DNA of 64,000 nt from PNON01 sp963757065 (GTDB taxonomy: Bacteria > Chloroflexota > Anaerolineae > Anaerolineales > Anaerolineaceae), in the NCBI GenBank assembly GCA_963757065.1, contig CAVWQC010000002.1:124001-188000 (forward strand). Reading direction: 5' to 3'. The notes under the pieces were generated by a model. That model worked only from the letters and a program-made list of their open reading frames with translations, did no database searches and was not told the DNA's origin. The stretch's first letter is position 1, and the number at the start of each line of letters is the position of its first letter. A program made the position numbers and the translations under genes. This document shows, piece after piece, positions 48,746-58,073 of the stretch.

Positions 48746-50053
48746 ATGAATCCACTACCAATTCCTCTAAATAACTCTCGTGTCGGTTTTCATTATTTTC
48801 AGGATTCTTTCCATTTCCGGGAAATTGACATGACGACCTGGCTGCCAAAGATCCAGCAATTGAATACTTCTTGGCTTATTTTGGACGCTCCCCAGGACCG
48901 GGCAATTCCTGAATCGTTTATTACTACTCTCCTTTCAAATAATATTGAACCCATTATTCACTTCAACATTGATTTAACAACACCTCCCTCCCTGGTCGAT
49001 ATTAAGCTGCTGCTTGAAAGCTATGCGAAATGGGGTGTTCATTATGTAATGGTCTTTGATAGGCCAAATGCTAAGTCCTCCTGGGCTTCCACATCATGGG
49101 CTCAGCACGATCTGGTGGAAAGATTCCTGGATAGATTCATACCGATTGCCAACGCTGTTCTGCAGGCCGGATTGTATCCTGTATTTCCACCGCTTGAACC
49201 TGGAGGAGATTACTGGGATACAGCATTCTTAAAGAGTGCTCTTGAAAGTTTAAAAAGGAGGGGTAAGTCAGATATTTTAGACAACCTTGTCCTTTCAGCC
49301 ACGGCTCTGTTTTCACCGAATGGATTGAACTGGGGATCCGGTGGACCTGAAAGATGGCCAGGTGCTCGTCCCTATACCACTTCTGAGACGAATGAAGATC
49401 AGCGTGGCTTCTGCATTTATGAATGGTATAACGCTATCAGCCACTCGATCCTGCAGAAGGTCCTTCCATTAATCCTCGTTCAAGTGGGTGATAAAGATGA
49501 TTCAACCGCCCAACCCCAAAACTATTTACAGATCTTTCAACTCATGAATAATGAGATGGTAAATCTGCCTGGATCCGTCGAAAACAAACTCGACCCATTA
49601 CCAGATAATGTTCTGGCTTGCAGCTTTCGGCTGGTACCCCAAAATGTAAATGGCAAATCTGAATCAAGTTCATTTTTTACCAATGACCAGGAACCCACAG
49701 TAATACAATCTTCAGTGCAGCAATGGATACTTTCCAGAAAAACTGGAGAGAAAACACGGAACGAGCCGTTAAGTGAAAATATCCATCCACTACAGCATTA
49801 TCTCTTATTACCTGCTTATGAATGGGGAATATCCGAATGGCATTTGGATGTAATTAAACCATTTGTTAAAAGATATCTGCCTACTATTGGATTTTCACTG
49901 TCAGAAGCCGCTTTGGCAGCAAAAGTGACAGTCGTTGGTGGGCTTCAATCCTTCCCGGAAGACTCTTTACAGTTTCTTCGCACCTCCGGCTGTGTTGTCG
50001 ATCGGATAAGTGGCGATGGCACTACAATTGCATCACAACTCGCAGAGAGGTGA
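48746..50053 (+). CDS. TIM-barrel, glycosidase-like protein upstream of ftsZ
   Basis: 435 residues, unrecognised at family level. The pattern of alternating strands and helices (RVGFHYFQDSFH, SWLILDAPQDRAIPE, EPIIHFNIDL, GVHYVMVFDRPNAKSSW, GLYPVFPPLEPGGDYWD) resembles GH5/GH39-like barrels. FCIYEWYNAI holds a possible catalytic Glu. No signal peptide, so it acts in the cytoplasm if expressed. AAGGTAG lies before ATG 48746 and the gene ends 4 bp before ftsZ, implying cotranscription with cell division. A peptidoglycan-related or sugar-nucleotide role could fit, but this is speculation. Confidence 0.55.
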   Translation: MNPLPIPLNNSRVGFHYFQDSFHFREIDMTTWLPKIQQLNTSWLILDAPQDRAIPESFITTLLSNNIEPIIHFNIDLTTPPSLVDIKLLLESYAKWGVHYVMVFDRPNAKSSWASTSWAQHDLVERFLDRFIPIANAVLQAGLYPVFPPLEPGGDYWDTAFLKSALESLKRRGKSDILDNLVLSATALFSPNGLNWGSGGPERWPGARPYTTSETNEDQRGFCIYEWYNAISHSILQKVLPLILVQVGDKDDSTAQPQNYLQIFQLMNNEMVNLPGSVENKLDPLPDNVLACSFRLVPQNVNGKSESSSFFTNDQEPTVIQSSVQQWILSRKTGEKTRNEPLSENIHPLQHYLLLPAYEWGISEWHLDVIKPFVKRYLPTIGFSLSEAALAAKVTVVGGLQSFPEDSLQFLRTSGCVVDRISGDGTTIASQLAER

Positions 50054-50057
50054 AACT

Positions 50058-51254
50058 ATGATCAGCAGCTCTACTCAAGTACAACACACTCCAATTTTTG
50101 CAAAACAACCTGTCCTTAAAGTAATCGGTTTAGGTGGCGGAGGTTGCAATGCGATTAATCGCATGGTTGAATTAGGTATTAATGGCGTTGATTTTATTGG
50201 TGCCAATACTGATCATCAGGCTTTAAAAGCTTGCCATGCACCGGTAACAATTCAGCTCGGCCCTAAATGTACCCGCGGGTTGGGATCAGGTGGAAACCCG
50301 CAAATTGGTGAAAATGCTGCAGAAGAAAGCGCCAGGGATATTGCTCGGGCTCTTGAAGGGGCTGATATGGTATTCCTCACCGCTGGTATGGGTGGTGGTA
50401 CCGGAACAGGTTCAATTGCAGTGGCAGCCAAAATAGCCAAAGCGCTTGGTGCAGTTACAGTTGGTATTGTGTCCACTCCGTTCTCATTTGAAATGGGTCG
50501 CAGGCAACGTAATGCTAACGATGGCCTTTCCAAACTTCGCATGTATTCAGATACTCTGATCACAGTTCCGAATGACAAACTTCTGCATGTCGCCCCCAAA
50601 GACTTACCAATGGAATTAGCTTTCCGTCTGGCAGACGACGTTCTCAGACAGGGAATTCAGGGAATTGCTGAGCTCATTACACTGCCAGGAATGATCAATG
50701 TCGATTTTGCTCATGTAAGAAATGTCATGCAGATGGGTGGAGGATCGCTGCTTTCGATGGGTCAAGGTGAGGGACTGGATAAAGCCCGCAAAGCTATCGA
50801 TCAAGCTCTTCATCATCCACTACTTGAATCAGTTAACTTATACTCGGCAGGCGGTATCATCGCTAATTTTACAGGTGGACGTGACCTGACTTTCATGGAA
50901 GTCACAGATGCTCTAGCCTATCTTCAGGATTTGACAGGCAACCAGGCTGATGTGATCCCAGGTTTCATGGTGGATGACCGTTTAGACGAACGCGCTCAGG
51001 TGATATTAATCGTTACCGGGCTTGGTGGAACAGCAGTTGATAATACTTTATTCGCTCCTCGAAATTCAGCAGCAAATACAGATATGCAATCAGTAAAACC
51101 TGTAGAAGTTCATGAGCGGGAGATTTCTCTTGATATCGACCAACCAGTTGCCCAATATTCACAGGAAACCCAGGAATTGCCAAGTTTGCCATCCAATTTA
51201 GACCTGCCCGCGTTTCTCCGTCGCCGGTCTAGAATGACTTCACAGGAAATGTGA
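50058..51254 (+). CDS. ftsZ: Cell division GTPase FtsZ, T7-loop variant
   Basis: 398 residues. VIGLGGGGCNAINRM and the tubulin signature GGGTGTGS (about 110-117) bind GTP. TPFSFEMGRRQRNA, DTLITVPND and LITLPGMINVDFAHVRNVM follow. In the T7 loop the usual NxDFAD reads NVDFAH: the catalytic Asp (E. coli Asp212) is His at about 219. The C-terminal peptide LDLPAFLRRR is the FtsA/SepF/ZipA-binding tail. ATG 50058 is chosen with GAGAGGTG upstream. FtsZ builds the division ring; a His at this position would probably alter GTP hydrolysis, so this may be a specialised or slow FtsZ. Confidence 0.92.
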   Translation: MISSSTQVQHTPIFAKQPVLKVIGLGGGGCNAINRMVELGINGVDFIGANTDHQALKACHAPVTIQLGPKCTRGLGSGGNPQIGENAAEESARDIARALEGADMVFLTAGMGGGTGTGSIAVAAKIAKALGAVTVGIVSTPFSFEMGRRQRNANDGLSKLRMYSDTLITVPNDKLLHVAPKDLPMELAFRLADDVLRQGIQGIAELITLPGMINVDFAHVRNVMQMGGGSLLSMGQGEGLDKARKAIDQALHHPLLESVNLYSAGGIIANFTGGRDLTFMEVTDALAYLQDLTGNQADVIPGFMVDDRLDERAQVILIVTGLGGTAVDNTLFAPRNSAANTDMQSVKPVEVHEREISLDIDQPVAQYSQETQELPSLPSNLDLPAFLRRRSRMTSQEM

Positions 51255-51257
51255 CCT

Positions 51258-51485
51258 ATGGACGCAGAGATCCTTTCAAAAGTTTGTGCTCAAGTTTATA
51301 GTAAATATCCAGATGTAAGTGGTGTTCGACCAAAGGTGCATGCCCAGGCAAAAGTTGGAGGTACAAACCACTTGCTTATTTTTACTGGCAGCGCTAAAAC
51401 TTCCAGCGGAAAAACTCTTTCCAGAGTGCTCAGGGTAGTTGTCTCAGATGATGGGAAAATCATTAAGGTAACTACATCAAAATAA
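51258..51485 (+). CDS. Small conserved-looking protein downstream of ftsZ
   Basis: 75 residues; family not recognised. It begins 4 bp after the ftsZ stop. Predicted mixed alpha/beta with SSGKTLSRVLRVVVSDDGKIIKVTTS at the end, a strongly basic strand-turn-strand. The clean spacing and good codon use support expression with ftsZ. Function unknown. Confidence 0.6.
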   Translation: MDAEILSKVCAQVYSKYPDVSGVRPKVHAQAKVGGTNHLLIFTGSAKTSSGKTLSRVLRVVVSDDGKIIKVTTSK

Positions 51486-51507
51486 TTATTCGTATTAGAG
51501 TGAGAGA

Positions 51508-51723
51508 ATGAATATTCAAAACAGCTTCAACAAGATAGAAGTAACAGTCTGGGATTGGATCATTAAGCTAATGACAGAATCTCCATTTTTTCGTTCAGTA
51601 ATAAAACGAGGTTTTTACCTTGTAAAAGATAAGGAAATTGTCTGGCTCGCCGGGTTATTTCTTGCTTGGGTGAGCGTCGGAATAACAGTAGGATACTTTT
51701 TAGGCTTTTCTGGAATAAGGTAG
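51508..51723 (+). CDS. Small single-pass membrane protein in the ftsZ cluster
   Basis: 71 residues; family not recognised. An amphipathic N-terminal half (TVWDWIIKLMTESPFFRSVIKR) is followed by one membrane segment (IVWLAGLFLAWVSVGITVGYFL). A terminator follows 18 bp after the stop, so it closes the ftsZ transcript. Could be a division-site membrane factor, by position only. Confidence 0.55.
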   Translation: MNIQNSFNKIEVTVWDWIIKLMTESPFFRSVIKRGFYLVKDKEIVWLAGLFLAWVSVGITVGYFLGFSGIR

Positions 51724-51740
51724 AATTACATCACAATTGT

Positions 51741-51770
51741 AAAACCTCTCTTTGCGGAGAGGTTTTTCTT
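51741..51770 (+). terminator. Intrinsic terminator of the ftsZ cluster
   Basis: Stem AAAACCTCTC (51741-51750) with GAGAGGTTTT (51757-51766), 6-base loop, followed by TTCTT. Confidence 0.9.
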
Positions 51771-51838
51771 TATATTATAATAACGTGGTTGGTGAAAATA
51801 TTTAATACTATTATAGAAATAACTTTCGGAGCACTAAA

Positions 51839-52741
51839 TTGAAGCCTCATATAAATGAATCGACACAAAAAAGCTTCATTATTTCATTAAGCCTTACAGC
51901 AGTCATATTCCTTGCAGAATTGATTGGTGGCCTGTGGACAGGCAGTCTGGCATTAATTTCTGATTCTGCCCATGTATTTTTAGATGTATTCGCTCTCGGC
52001 ATCAGCTTTATTGCAATGCGTTTTTCTGCCAGGCCGGCGGATAAACGGCATACCTATGGCTTTCATCGCTTTGAAGTGCTCGCAGCATTAATAAATGGCG
52101 TCACTTTAATAGTAATAGCCCTGTTCATATTCTATGAATCTTATAAACGCTTTTTCGCTCCAAGTGAAATTAAAAGTGGATACATGTTGGTAATTGCTGT
52201 CATAGGATTACTGGTCAATCTATATGTCGCCTTTATCCTTAGGAAAGAAGACCATGCAGGCCATGATCATGGAACGACAGACATTAATGTACAAAGTGCA
52301 TACCTGCATGTGATTGGTGATGCAATTTCGTCTATAGGAGTGATCATTGCAGCGGTTGTCATCTCCTTTACAAATTGGTTATGGTTGGATCCGGTTGTAA
52401 GCATTATCATAGGTTGTATCATTCTTTCAGGTGCTTATAGAGTATCGCGGAACGCACTCCATATATTGCTCGAAGGCACACCTGACAATCTTGAAGTCTC
52501 CAGGGTCCAATCATCGCTGGAATCATTCTTGGATGTCGATGAAATCCACGATTTACATATTTGGAATATCTGCTCCGGTCATGTCGCTTTGAGCGCTCAT
52601 GTTGTAACCAGTGTGGATACAATTATCCAAAGAGAAACGCTGCTGATGGGGATAAAGAAATTATTGATCGACAACTACCATATCGAGCATGTAACTCTCC
52701 AGCTCGAACAAAAAAGATGCATTCAGATGGATTGTACTTAA
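51839..52741 (+). CDS. Cation diffusion facilitator (zinc/cobalt efflux)
   Basis: 300 residues with six membrane segments. ALISDSAHVFLDVFALG and HVIGDAISSIGVI hold the paired metal-site motifs (DSAHxxxD, HxxxD). A His-rich loop HAGHDHGT (about 139-146) lies between segments 4 and 5. C-terminal cytoplasmic domain with VDEIHDLHIWNI. Proton-coupled metal export, most likely Zn2+ or Co2+. It uses a TTG start at 51839 preceded by CGGAG. Ends before a shared terminator with sod. Confidence 0.9.
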   Translation: MKPHINESTQKSFIISLSLTAVIFLAELIGGLWTGSLALISDSAHVFLDVFALGISFIAMRFSARPADKRHTYGFHRFEVLAALINGVTLIVIALFIFYESYKRFFAPSEIKSGYMLVIAVIGLLVNLYVAFILRKEDHAGHDHGTTDINVQSAYLHVIGDAISSIGVIIAAVVISFTNWLWLDPVVSIIIGCIILSGAYRVSRNALHILLEGTPDNLEVSRVQSSLESFLDVDEIHDLHIWNICSGHVALSAHVVTSVDTIIQRETLLMGIKKLLIDNYHIEHVTLQLEQKRCIQMDCT

Positions 52742-52745
52742 ATTA

Positions 52746-52776
52746 ATAGACGGAGAAGAATAGCTTCTCCGTCTAT
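52746..52776. terminator. Terminator between convergent efflux and sod genes
   Basis: Perfect 13-bp stem ATAGACGGAGAAG (52746-52758) with its complement at 52764-52776 and a 5-base loop, then a T/A-rich stretch. Usable from both sides. Confidence 0.85.
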
Positions 52777-52788
52777 ATTATTGTTATA

Positions 52789-53406
52789 TTATTTTACTGA
52801 TTTATATAACTCAGCAACATAATCCCAGTTCACGATCGACCAGAATGCTTTAATATAATCTGCCCGTCTATTTTGGTAATTAAGGTAATAGGCATGCTCC
52901 CAAACATCCAGTCCAAGAAGTGGTGTTAACCCTTCCATTACAGGGCTATCCTGATTCGGAGTCGAATATACAGTCAGTTTATTAGATTTATCGACTGCCA
53001 GCCAGGCCCATCCCGATCCAAATCTGGTTAATCCGGCTTGGGAAAATTTTTCAACAAATGCATCAAAGTTTCCGAAAGTTGCGGCGAGTTCCTTTTCCAG
53101 TGTGTTGGACGGTTTTTTTGACCCGCCAGGTGTGATCCATTTCCAGAATAGTGAATGATTATAATGACCTCCTCCATTATTCCGTACAGCTGTTCTGACG
53201 GCTTCAGGGACCTTATCCAGGTGGGAAATAAGATCAAGTAATTCCAATTTTTGTAAATCCTGGGAATTCGCCAGCGCATTATTTAAATTTGTAACGTATG
53301 CTGCATGGTGTTTACCATGATGAATTTCCATTGTTTTCGTATCGATCATGGGTTCGAGTGCATTGAAATTAAAACCAAGTTCAGGTAGTACATGTAAGCC
53401 AGACAT
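52789..53406 (-). CDS. sodA: Iron/manganese superoxide dismutase
   Basis: 205 residues. Metal ligands are in EIHHGKHHAAYV, GGGHYNHSLFW and GLDVWEHAYYLNYQNRRADYI (the DVWEHAYY signature). Removes superoxide in the cytoplasm. Start 53406 has GGAGG upstream; a TTG further out (53418) includes that site and is unlikely. Metal preference cannot be set by eye. The pairing with an aerobic oxidase in the same window shows an oxygen-exposed lifestyle. Confidence 0.95.
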   Translation of the reverse strand: MSGLHVLPELGFNFNALEPMIDTKTMEIHHGKHHAAYVTNLNNALANSQDLQKLELLDLISHLDKVPEAVRTAVRNNGGGHYNHSLFWKWITPGGSKKPSNTLEKELAATFGNFDAFVEKFSQAGLTRFGSGWAWLAVDKSNKLTVYSTPNQDSPVMEGLTPLLGLDVWEHAYYLNYQNRRADYIKAFWSIVNWDYVAELYKSVK

Positions 53407-53496
53407 TAAGTCCTCCAATTTATTGTTTTATATACTATTATTATCTTATTCGTCTGATTATAATGGAAGCGTTGAACAAGTTTTGTATAAGGTAAT

Positions 53497-53530
53497 AAAT
53501 AAAGCCGGCAAAATTTTGCCGGCTTTATTT
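53497..53530. terminator. Palindromic terminator between CARDB lipoprotein and sod
   Basis: A 34-bp perfect palindrome with arms AAATAAAGCCGGCAAAA and its complement, flanked by A and T runs. It lies downstream of the minus-strand lipoprotein gene, 20 bp past its stop, and upstream of sod. Confidence 0.9.
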
Positions 53531-53550
53531 ATCTATAACAAAGTAGAAGA

Positions 53551-54540
53551 TTATGGGGCTACACTAATATTAACCGTTTGCGAGTTATTACCCTCATTAT
53601 TTTCATTGATCACATCATCTTCATCAGCAACTCCCCGCAGACCAATTGAGCCATACCAGCTTGGAAAAGTGTAACTGCATGATTTTACTAATCCGCCATT
53701 TTTAACCAGTGAATCAAGCACCCATGAGCATTTAGCCGCAGGTGCTGACCCGATATATAACCTGGCTTCAAAAGGTGCAGTGACATTTTTATCACCATTG
53801 TTATAAATAGAAACCTTGATAGTACATGGCACTCCTTGTTTTGGAGCCGCACAGGTCGTGATCTGAGTGATCTTTAAGTCTGGGAGAAGGATCTCAACAA
53901 CGATTGGTGCTGGTACTTTGATCCTTACCCAGAAGGCTCCTTGTCCGCCGTCACCTATTCCAAATATGTTTCCATCTGCGGCCTTTAATCGATAATTTCC
54001 CTGGTATGTCCCCTTTGCATGTGGCGCTTTTAATTGCACTGAGACTTCAACCCAACTTCCCGGGGGAACTGTACCCGAAGTCAACTGGACCGAGGCTGGA
54101 GAATTCATCTGGTCGCCGCTGTCAAAAATAAGAGAATATCCGGAAGTCCATGTGCATGACCCATAATTGGTGATCCGCCACGTTTTTACAAAATTGGTAT
54201 CTGCATTGACTTTCGTGTCATCCACATATGTCACATCAATGACATTTCCTGCCAGGTTGCAAGGTGTAGGAATATTCGTCGAACTAGGTAAGGTTGTGTT
54301 GGTTGGCTGTGTGGTTGCCGTCGGTTGGTTAGTACCGGTTGGTTGAATGGTGGATGTAGGTGTTGCACTAGGTTGGAGTTGTCCGGCCAATGCAGTTTGG
54401 GTGATTTGGAAGCTCAAAGCCAATAATGTCGCATTGTAATCCGGCCCGCTAACAGTTGGGGTAATATTCGTTGTTACCGGCATATTGCAGGCCATACCAA
54501 CAAGCAAAGGTATTAATATGCACACCATAATTTTCTTCAT
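53551..54540 (-). CDS. Lipoprotein with NBR1-Ig-like and CARDB domains
   Basis: 329 residues. Lipobox VGMAC, then a Thr/Pro-rich linker. Residues about 100-205 match the bacterial NBR1-like Ig domain: FVKTWRITNYGSCTWTSGY, GTVPPGSWVEVSV, GTYQGNYRLKAADG. Residues about 220-325 are a CARDB-type adhesion domain: LPDLKITQI, IYNNGDKNVTAPF, DEDDVINENNEGNN. Surface adhesion or protein-protein contact is likely. Its own palindromic terminator follows. Confidence 0.85.
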   Translation of the reverse strand: MKKIMVCILIPLLVGMACNMPVTTNITPTVSGPDYNATLLALSFQITQTALAGQLQPSATPTSTIQPTGTNQPTATTQPTNTTLPSSTNIPTPCNLAGNVIDVTYVDDTKVNADTNFVKTWRITNYGSCTWTSGYSLIFDSGDQMNSPASVQLTSGTVPPGSWVEVSVQLKAPHAKGTYQGNYRLKAADGNIFGIGDGGQGAFWVRIKVPAPIVVEILLPDLKITQITTCAAPKQGVPCTIKVSIYNNGDKNVTAPFEARLYIGSAPAAKCSWVLDSLVKNGGLVKSCSYTFPSWYGSIGLRGVADEDDVINENNEGNNSQTVNISVAP

Positions 54541-54699
54541 AGGTCAATATCCTCCTTACCCAGATAGATTACCAGAAAAAGATGATAAAACTCTGTCCCA
54601 AACCCCAAAAGATAGTACAATTGCCTGTCCAAATTTCACAGCTAATAACCAATTAATTATATTATATACTGGCTGTCAAGGTAAAATTTAAGTAGGAGT

Positions 54700-55581
54700 A
54701 TGGTCTATTTATTTCTGGTGTCAATCATCTGGGGTTTTTCTTTTGGCCTCATAAAAACAAATCTCACGGCTATAAATCCCATTCTCGTAACCGGATTAAG
54801 GCTTTTAATAGCTTGTTTGGTTTTTTTACCATTTCTAAAATTACATAAACAGGACAAGAAAATCTTGTTGCCATTATTAGCTATTGGCAGCATTCAATTT
54901 GGTTTGATGTATATATTTTATAACTGGTCATTTCAATTGTTAAAATCCTTTGAAGTAGCCTTGTTTACGATTTTTACACCATTCTATGTCGTTGTAATTA
55001 ATAACTTGATCGAGCGTAAGTGGAACCACTTTTACCTGCTTACATCAATTCTTGCAATTATTGGTACAGGAATAATTGTCCATACCGGATTCAATCGACC
55101 CGGAATGATAACTGGTTTCATGATCGTACAGCTTTCAAATATTTGCTTCGCAGTTGGTCAAGTTCTCTACCGTCGTATCATGCGTGCCAATCCCGAATTG
55201 AAAGATGTTGACATATTTGCCATCCCTTACTTTGGGGGTTTTCTAATAGCAGCGATCGTGTCAGCTGTATTGGTCGATTGGAGAAATGTCGTAATTACTT
55301 CAACCCAGTGGTGGAACCTATTGTATTTGGGAGCTCTCGCTTCAGGTTTAGGTTTCTTTTTATGGAATTTTGGCGCGCGGCGAACGAATATTGGTGCTCT
55401 GGCAATTTTCAACAATTTAAAAATACCTTTGGCAATAACGGTCTCTCTCATATTCTTTCATGAACAAACTGACCTTCCCGGTTTATTGCTAGGCGGTTTA
55501 CTCGTCCTGGGATCATTGTTACTCAATGAAGGATTTGAAAAAAGGCAAAATCGGGGTGTGAATTTATCCGTCAACGGATAA
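54700..55581 (+). CDS. EamA/DMT-family transporter
   Basis: 293 residues with ten hydrophobic segments in two EamA halves (SIIWGFSFGLIKTNL at the start, YLGALASGLGFFLWNFGARR in the second half). The group exports amino acids or other metabolites, or imports nucleotide sugars; the substrate is not visible. GGAG precedes ATG 54700. No operon partner. Confidence 0.85.
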   Translation: MVYLFLVSIIWGFSFGLIKTNLTAINPILVTGLRLLIACLVFLPFLKLHKQDKKILLPLLAIGSIQFGLMYIFYNWSFQLLKSFEVALFTIFTPFYVVVINNLIERKWNHFYLLTSILAIIGTGIIVHTGFNRPGMITGFMIVQLSNICFAVGQVLYRRIMRANPELKDVDIFAIPYFGGFLIAAIVSAVLVDWRNVVITSTQWWNLLYLGALASGLGFFLWNFGARRTNIGALAIFNNLKIPLAITVSLIFFHEQTDLPGLLLGGLLVLGSLLLNEGFEKRQNRGVNLSVNG

Positions 55582-55853
55582 TACCCATATTCTCCTAACT
55601 TTTACTGCTATTTTACAGTCCACTACCACTGCATCCTGTATAATTCACATAAACCGGTTTTCCCCGGTCTTTTGGTGTTTACCTGCCTGCATTATGATTT
55701 TGTAATTATGAGACTAATTATCAACGCCTTTTCTCTGGAAGTTTCAAATTTGCTTCGTTCATATGTTTTTCGATACGCGATGAACGAAGTATTATCTAGA
55801 AATTCTTTATCCCAAAAGATGAGAATGGTAACTACATCAGGAACCATAAAATT

Positions 55854-58061
55854 GTGTCATTAAACCGCCGCTGGTTCCAGTCTTACTTAATCCTGATTTT
55901 CATCCTGATTTTTACATTCCAGGAGGGTAATGCCTCCACAAATAAAGTAAACACCAACCCGACGGATTGCACATCCAATCCTGTCATAACGTCGGATCAA
56001 TGGCAAAATATTTCCAACCAGCCTACCTTTACGTGGTCAGGTGCGACTGGAACAATTGAAGGGTATTATATATATTTTGGATCGAGCTCATCTGGGACAG
56101 ACATTACCACATTTACAACAGACACGACCTTCCAACCGTCAGTAGGCGTGAGTACAGGGATATATTACTTACGGATCAATACCAGGGATACAGGCGAAGA
56201 TATCCCCGACGCAGATTGGGCAACCCTCTTTGTTTTAAAATTTGACAATACTCCACCGACTATTTCAGTTAGTGAGTCTGGCGGAGCTTTGAATGGTGTA
56301 TGGCAAAATTTTGTGACATCCCCTTCATTTTCGATCAGCCTTCCTGATCCAGGGGTGGGTTTGGATGGGTACTATTTATACTGGGGACTAGTTTCGAATG
56401 GCACCTCCAATGACCCGATCATACAAGGGAGTTTTACATTTTCCCCCGGATTATTGTCTGATGGAGAATACTTCCTTCGTATAAATGCTGTAGACCTCCT
56501 GGGTAACACCTCTGGTTGGCAGACTGCTTTTACTTTCAGATTGGATACCCAGGATCCGGCTCCCGTAACAAGTGTCACCGAATTGAATGGCCTGGCACCT
56601 TCAGAATGGGGTAATATTGCTACCCCATCTTTCACATGGGATGCTCCCCTTGGCGCTGCGAAATATAACATCATGTGGGGATCAGATCCATTATCCACAA
56701 TCGCTACGAATATAAATATCACTCCGCCTTTTTCTACTTCCGCTGCATTGGGTGTGGATAATTACTTGCGGATCCAATCTGTGGACGAGGCAGGAAATGT
56801 AAGCGCATGGTCAAACGTCCTTTTTACTTATTGGTACGATAATACTCCTCCATCAGCAATAACTTCCGTCACTGAAACTGACAATGGGATATTAAGTGGT
56901 CATTGCACAATATTAAAGAATGCTACATTCACCTGGGATCCATCTACTACAACTGGTGCTCCCATTGCTGGATACTATTATTATTGGGGCATTGACCCGT
57001 TGGGTGTTAACCCGCATTCTTCAAGTGCTGGTCCACCTCTGATGCTTAGTATTCCAAAAGGGGATAAATATTACTTGCGCATGGCAGCATATGATGATGC
57101 AGGAAATATTTCGGCATGGAATACCAACTTCATTCTTTGCAATGGTGATGCTGTCAAATTAATATCTGCTGCTGATGGAGGCAGCTTAAACCTGGGAGTA
57201 CCCGATTCAGTTGTGAATGCATTGATAACTTTTCCGGCAAATGCATATCAGGTATTTGAAGACCCTATTTGGGTGGGTAAAAATTTTTGGGCACGTATCT
57301 GGTATCCAACCATAAATGGTCATCGTGCCCCAACTGCTGGAAAAGTAGCCCCATTCAATCACCAGTCGTTCAATTTAGCAGCAGACCTGGCAAGTGACAC
57401 CTCAACTCTTTTCAACCTCACACTCCCTTTTACTATCACATTGACATACAGTGAAGATAGCATCCTGGCACTTTATGAAAACTCCCTGGCCATTTATCGC
57501 TGGGATGGTGATAAATGGAAAATCTTATCCAACTCAACGTTGGATACGGTGAACAATATCGTAACCGGAACAACCACTTATTTGGGTGAATATCTATTGA
57601 TGGGCGATCCAATACCATCGATGGAACAATTATCCATTATTGCGGGAGGTATATCATTTGGAGAATTGCCATTATCCGGAAGAACCACGATCAGGGATGG
57701 GGTTACGAATCCATGGATCATTCTGGACGCAACTTATTCTGACCAGGGATGGTACGTCACAATTCGTGGGACAGATTTCATCGATGCGCAAAACCATACA
57801 ATTTCTATTGAAAATTTAAGCATTCAAATTCCACAGGAAAATATTCACTTGTTGGTGGGTTCTTCCACACCTGTTTCACTGGTGACTGAAATCACCCCAA
57901 TGAGCGAATCAAATATTAATGTTCTTTCATCGCAAATAGGTTCAAGCACGGGTAGATTCTCTGTTACTCCTTTGTTCAAATTGAATATTCCTGCTGAAAC
58001 CTATGGTGGTATCTACAGTAGTCAATTATTTATCACCATAATCAGTGGTCCTGTAAATTAA
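55854..58061 (+). CDS. Large secreted Ig/FN3-repeat protein with WxL-like C-terminus
   Basis: 735 residues, GTG start at 55854 with AGGA upstream. Signal peptide (YLILIFILIFTFQEGNA). At least four repeats of about 100 residues share FTW(S/D)..., YYLRI(N/Q), and DNTPP/TQDPAPVTSVTE joints, typical of Ig or fibronectin-like surface repeats. The C-terminal 150 residues have LSIIAGGISFGELPLSGRTT, NPWIILDATYSDQGWYVTI and FKLNIPAETYGGIYSSQLFI, the layout of a WxL-type wall-binding domain. It begins a three-gene set with a DUF916-like protein and a small WxL protein. Probably a cell-surface adhesin anchored noncovalently. Confidence 0.65.
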   Translation: MSLNRRWFQSYLILIFILIFTFQEGNASTNKVNTNPTDCTSNPVITSDQWQNISNQPTFTWSGATGTIEGYYIYFGSSSSGTDITTFTTDTTFQPSVGVSTGIYYLRINTRDTGEDIPDADWATLFVLKFDNTPPTISVSESGGALNGVWQNFVTSPSFSISLPDPGVGLDGYYLYWGLVSNGTSNDPIIQGSFTFSPGLLSDGEYFLRINAVDLLGNTSGWQTAFTFRLDTQDPAPVTSVTELNGLAPSEWGNIATPSFTWDAPLGAAKYNIMWGSDPLSTIATNINITPPFSTSAALGVDNYLRIQSVDEAGNVSAWSNVLFTYWYDNTPPSAITSVTETDNGILSGHCTILKNATFTWDPSTTTGAPIAGYYYYWGIDPLGVNPHSSSAGPPLMLSIPKGDKYYLRMAAYDDAGNISAWNTNFILCNGDAVKLISAADGGSLNLGVPDSVVNALITFPANAYQVFEDPIWVGKNFWARIWYPTINGHRAPTAGKVAPFNHQSFNLAADLASDTSTLFNLTLPFTITLTYSEDSILALYENSLAIYRWDGDKWKILSNSTLDTVNNIVTGTTTYLGEYLLMGDPIPSMEQLSIIAGGISFGELPLSGRTTIRDGVTNPWIILDATYSDQGWYVTIRGTDFIDAQNHTISIENLSIQIPQENIHLLVGSSTPVSLVTEITPMSESNINVLSSQIGSSTGRFSVTPLFKLNIPAETYGGIYSSQLFITIISGPVN

Positions 58062-58073
58062 ACGAGGTCATTT

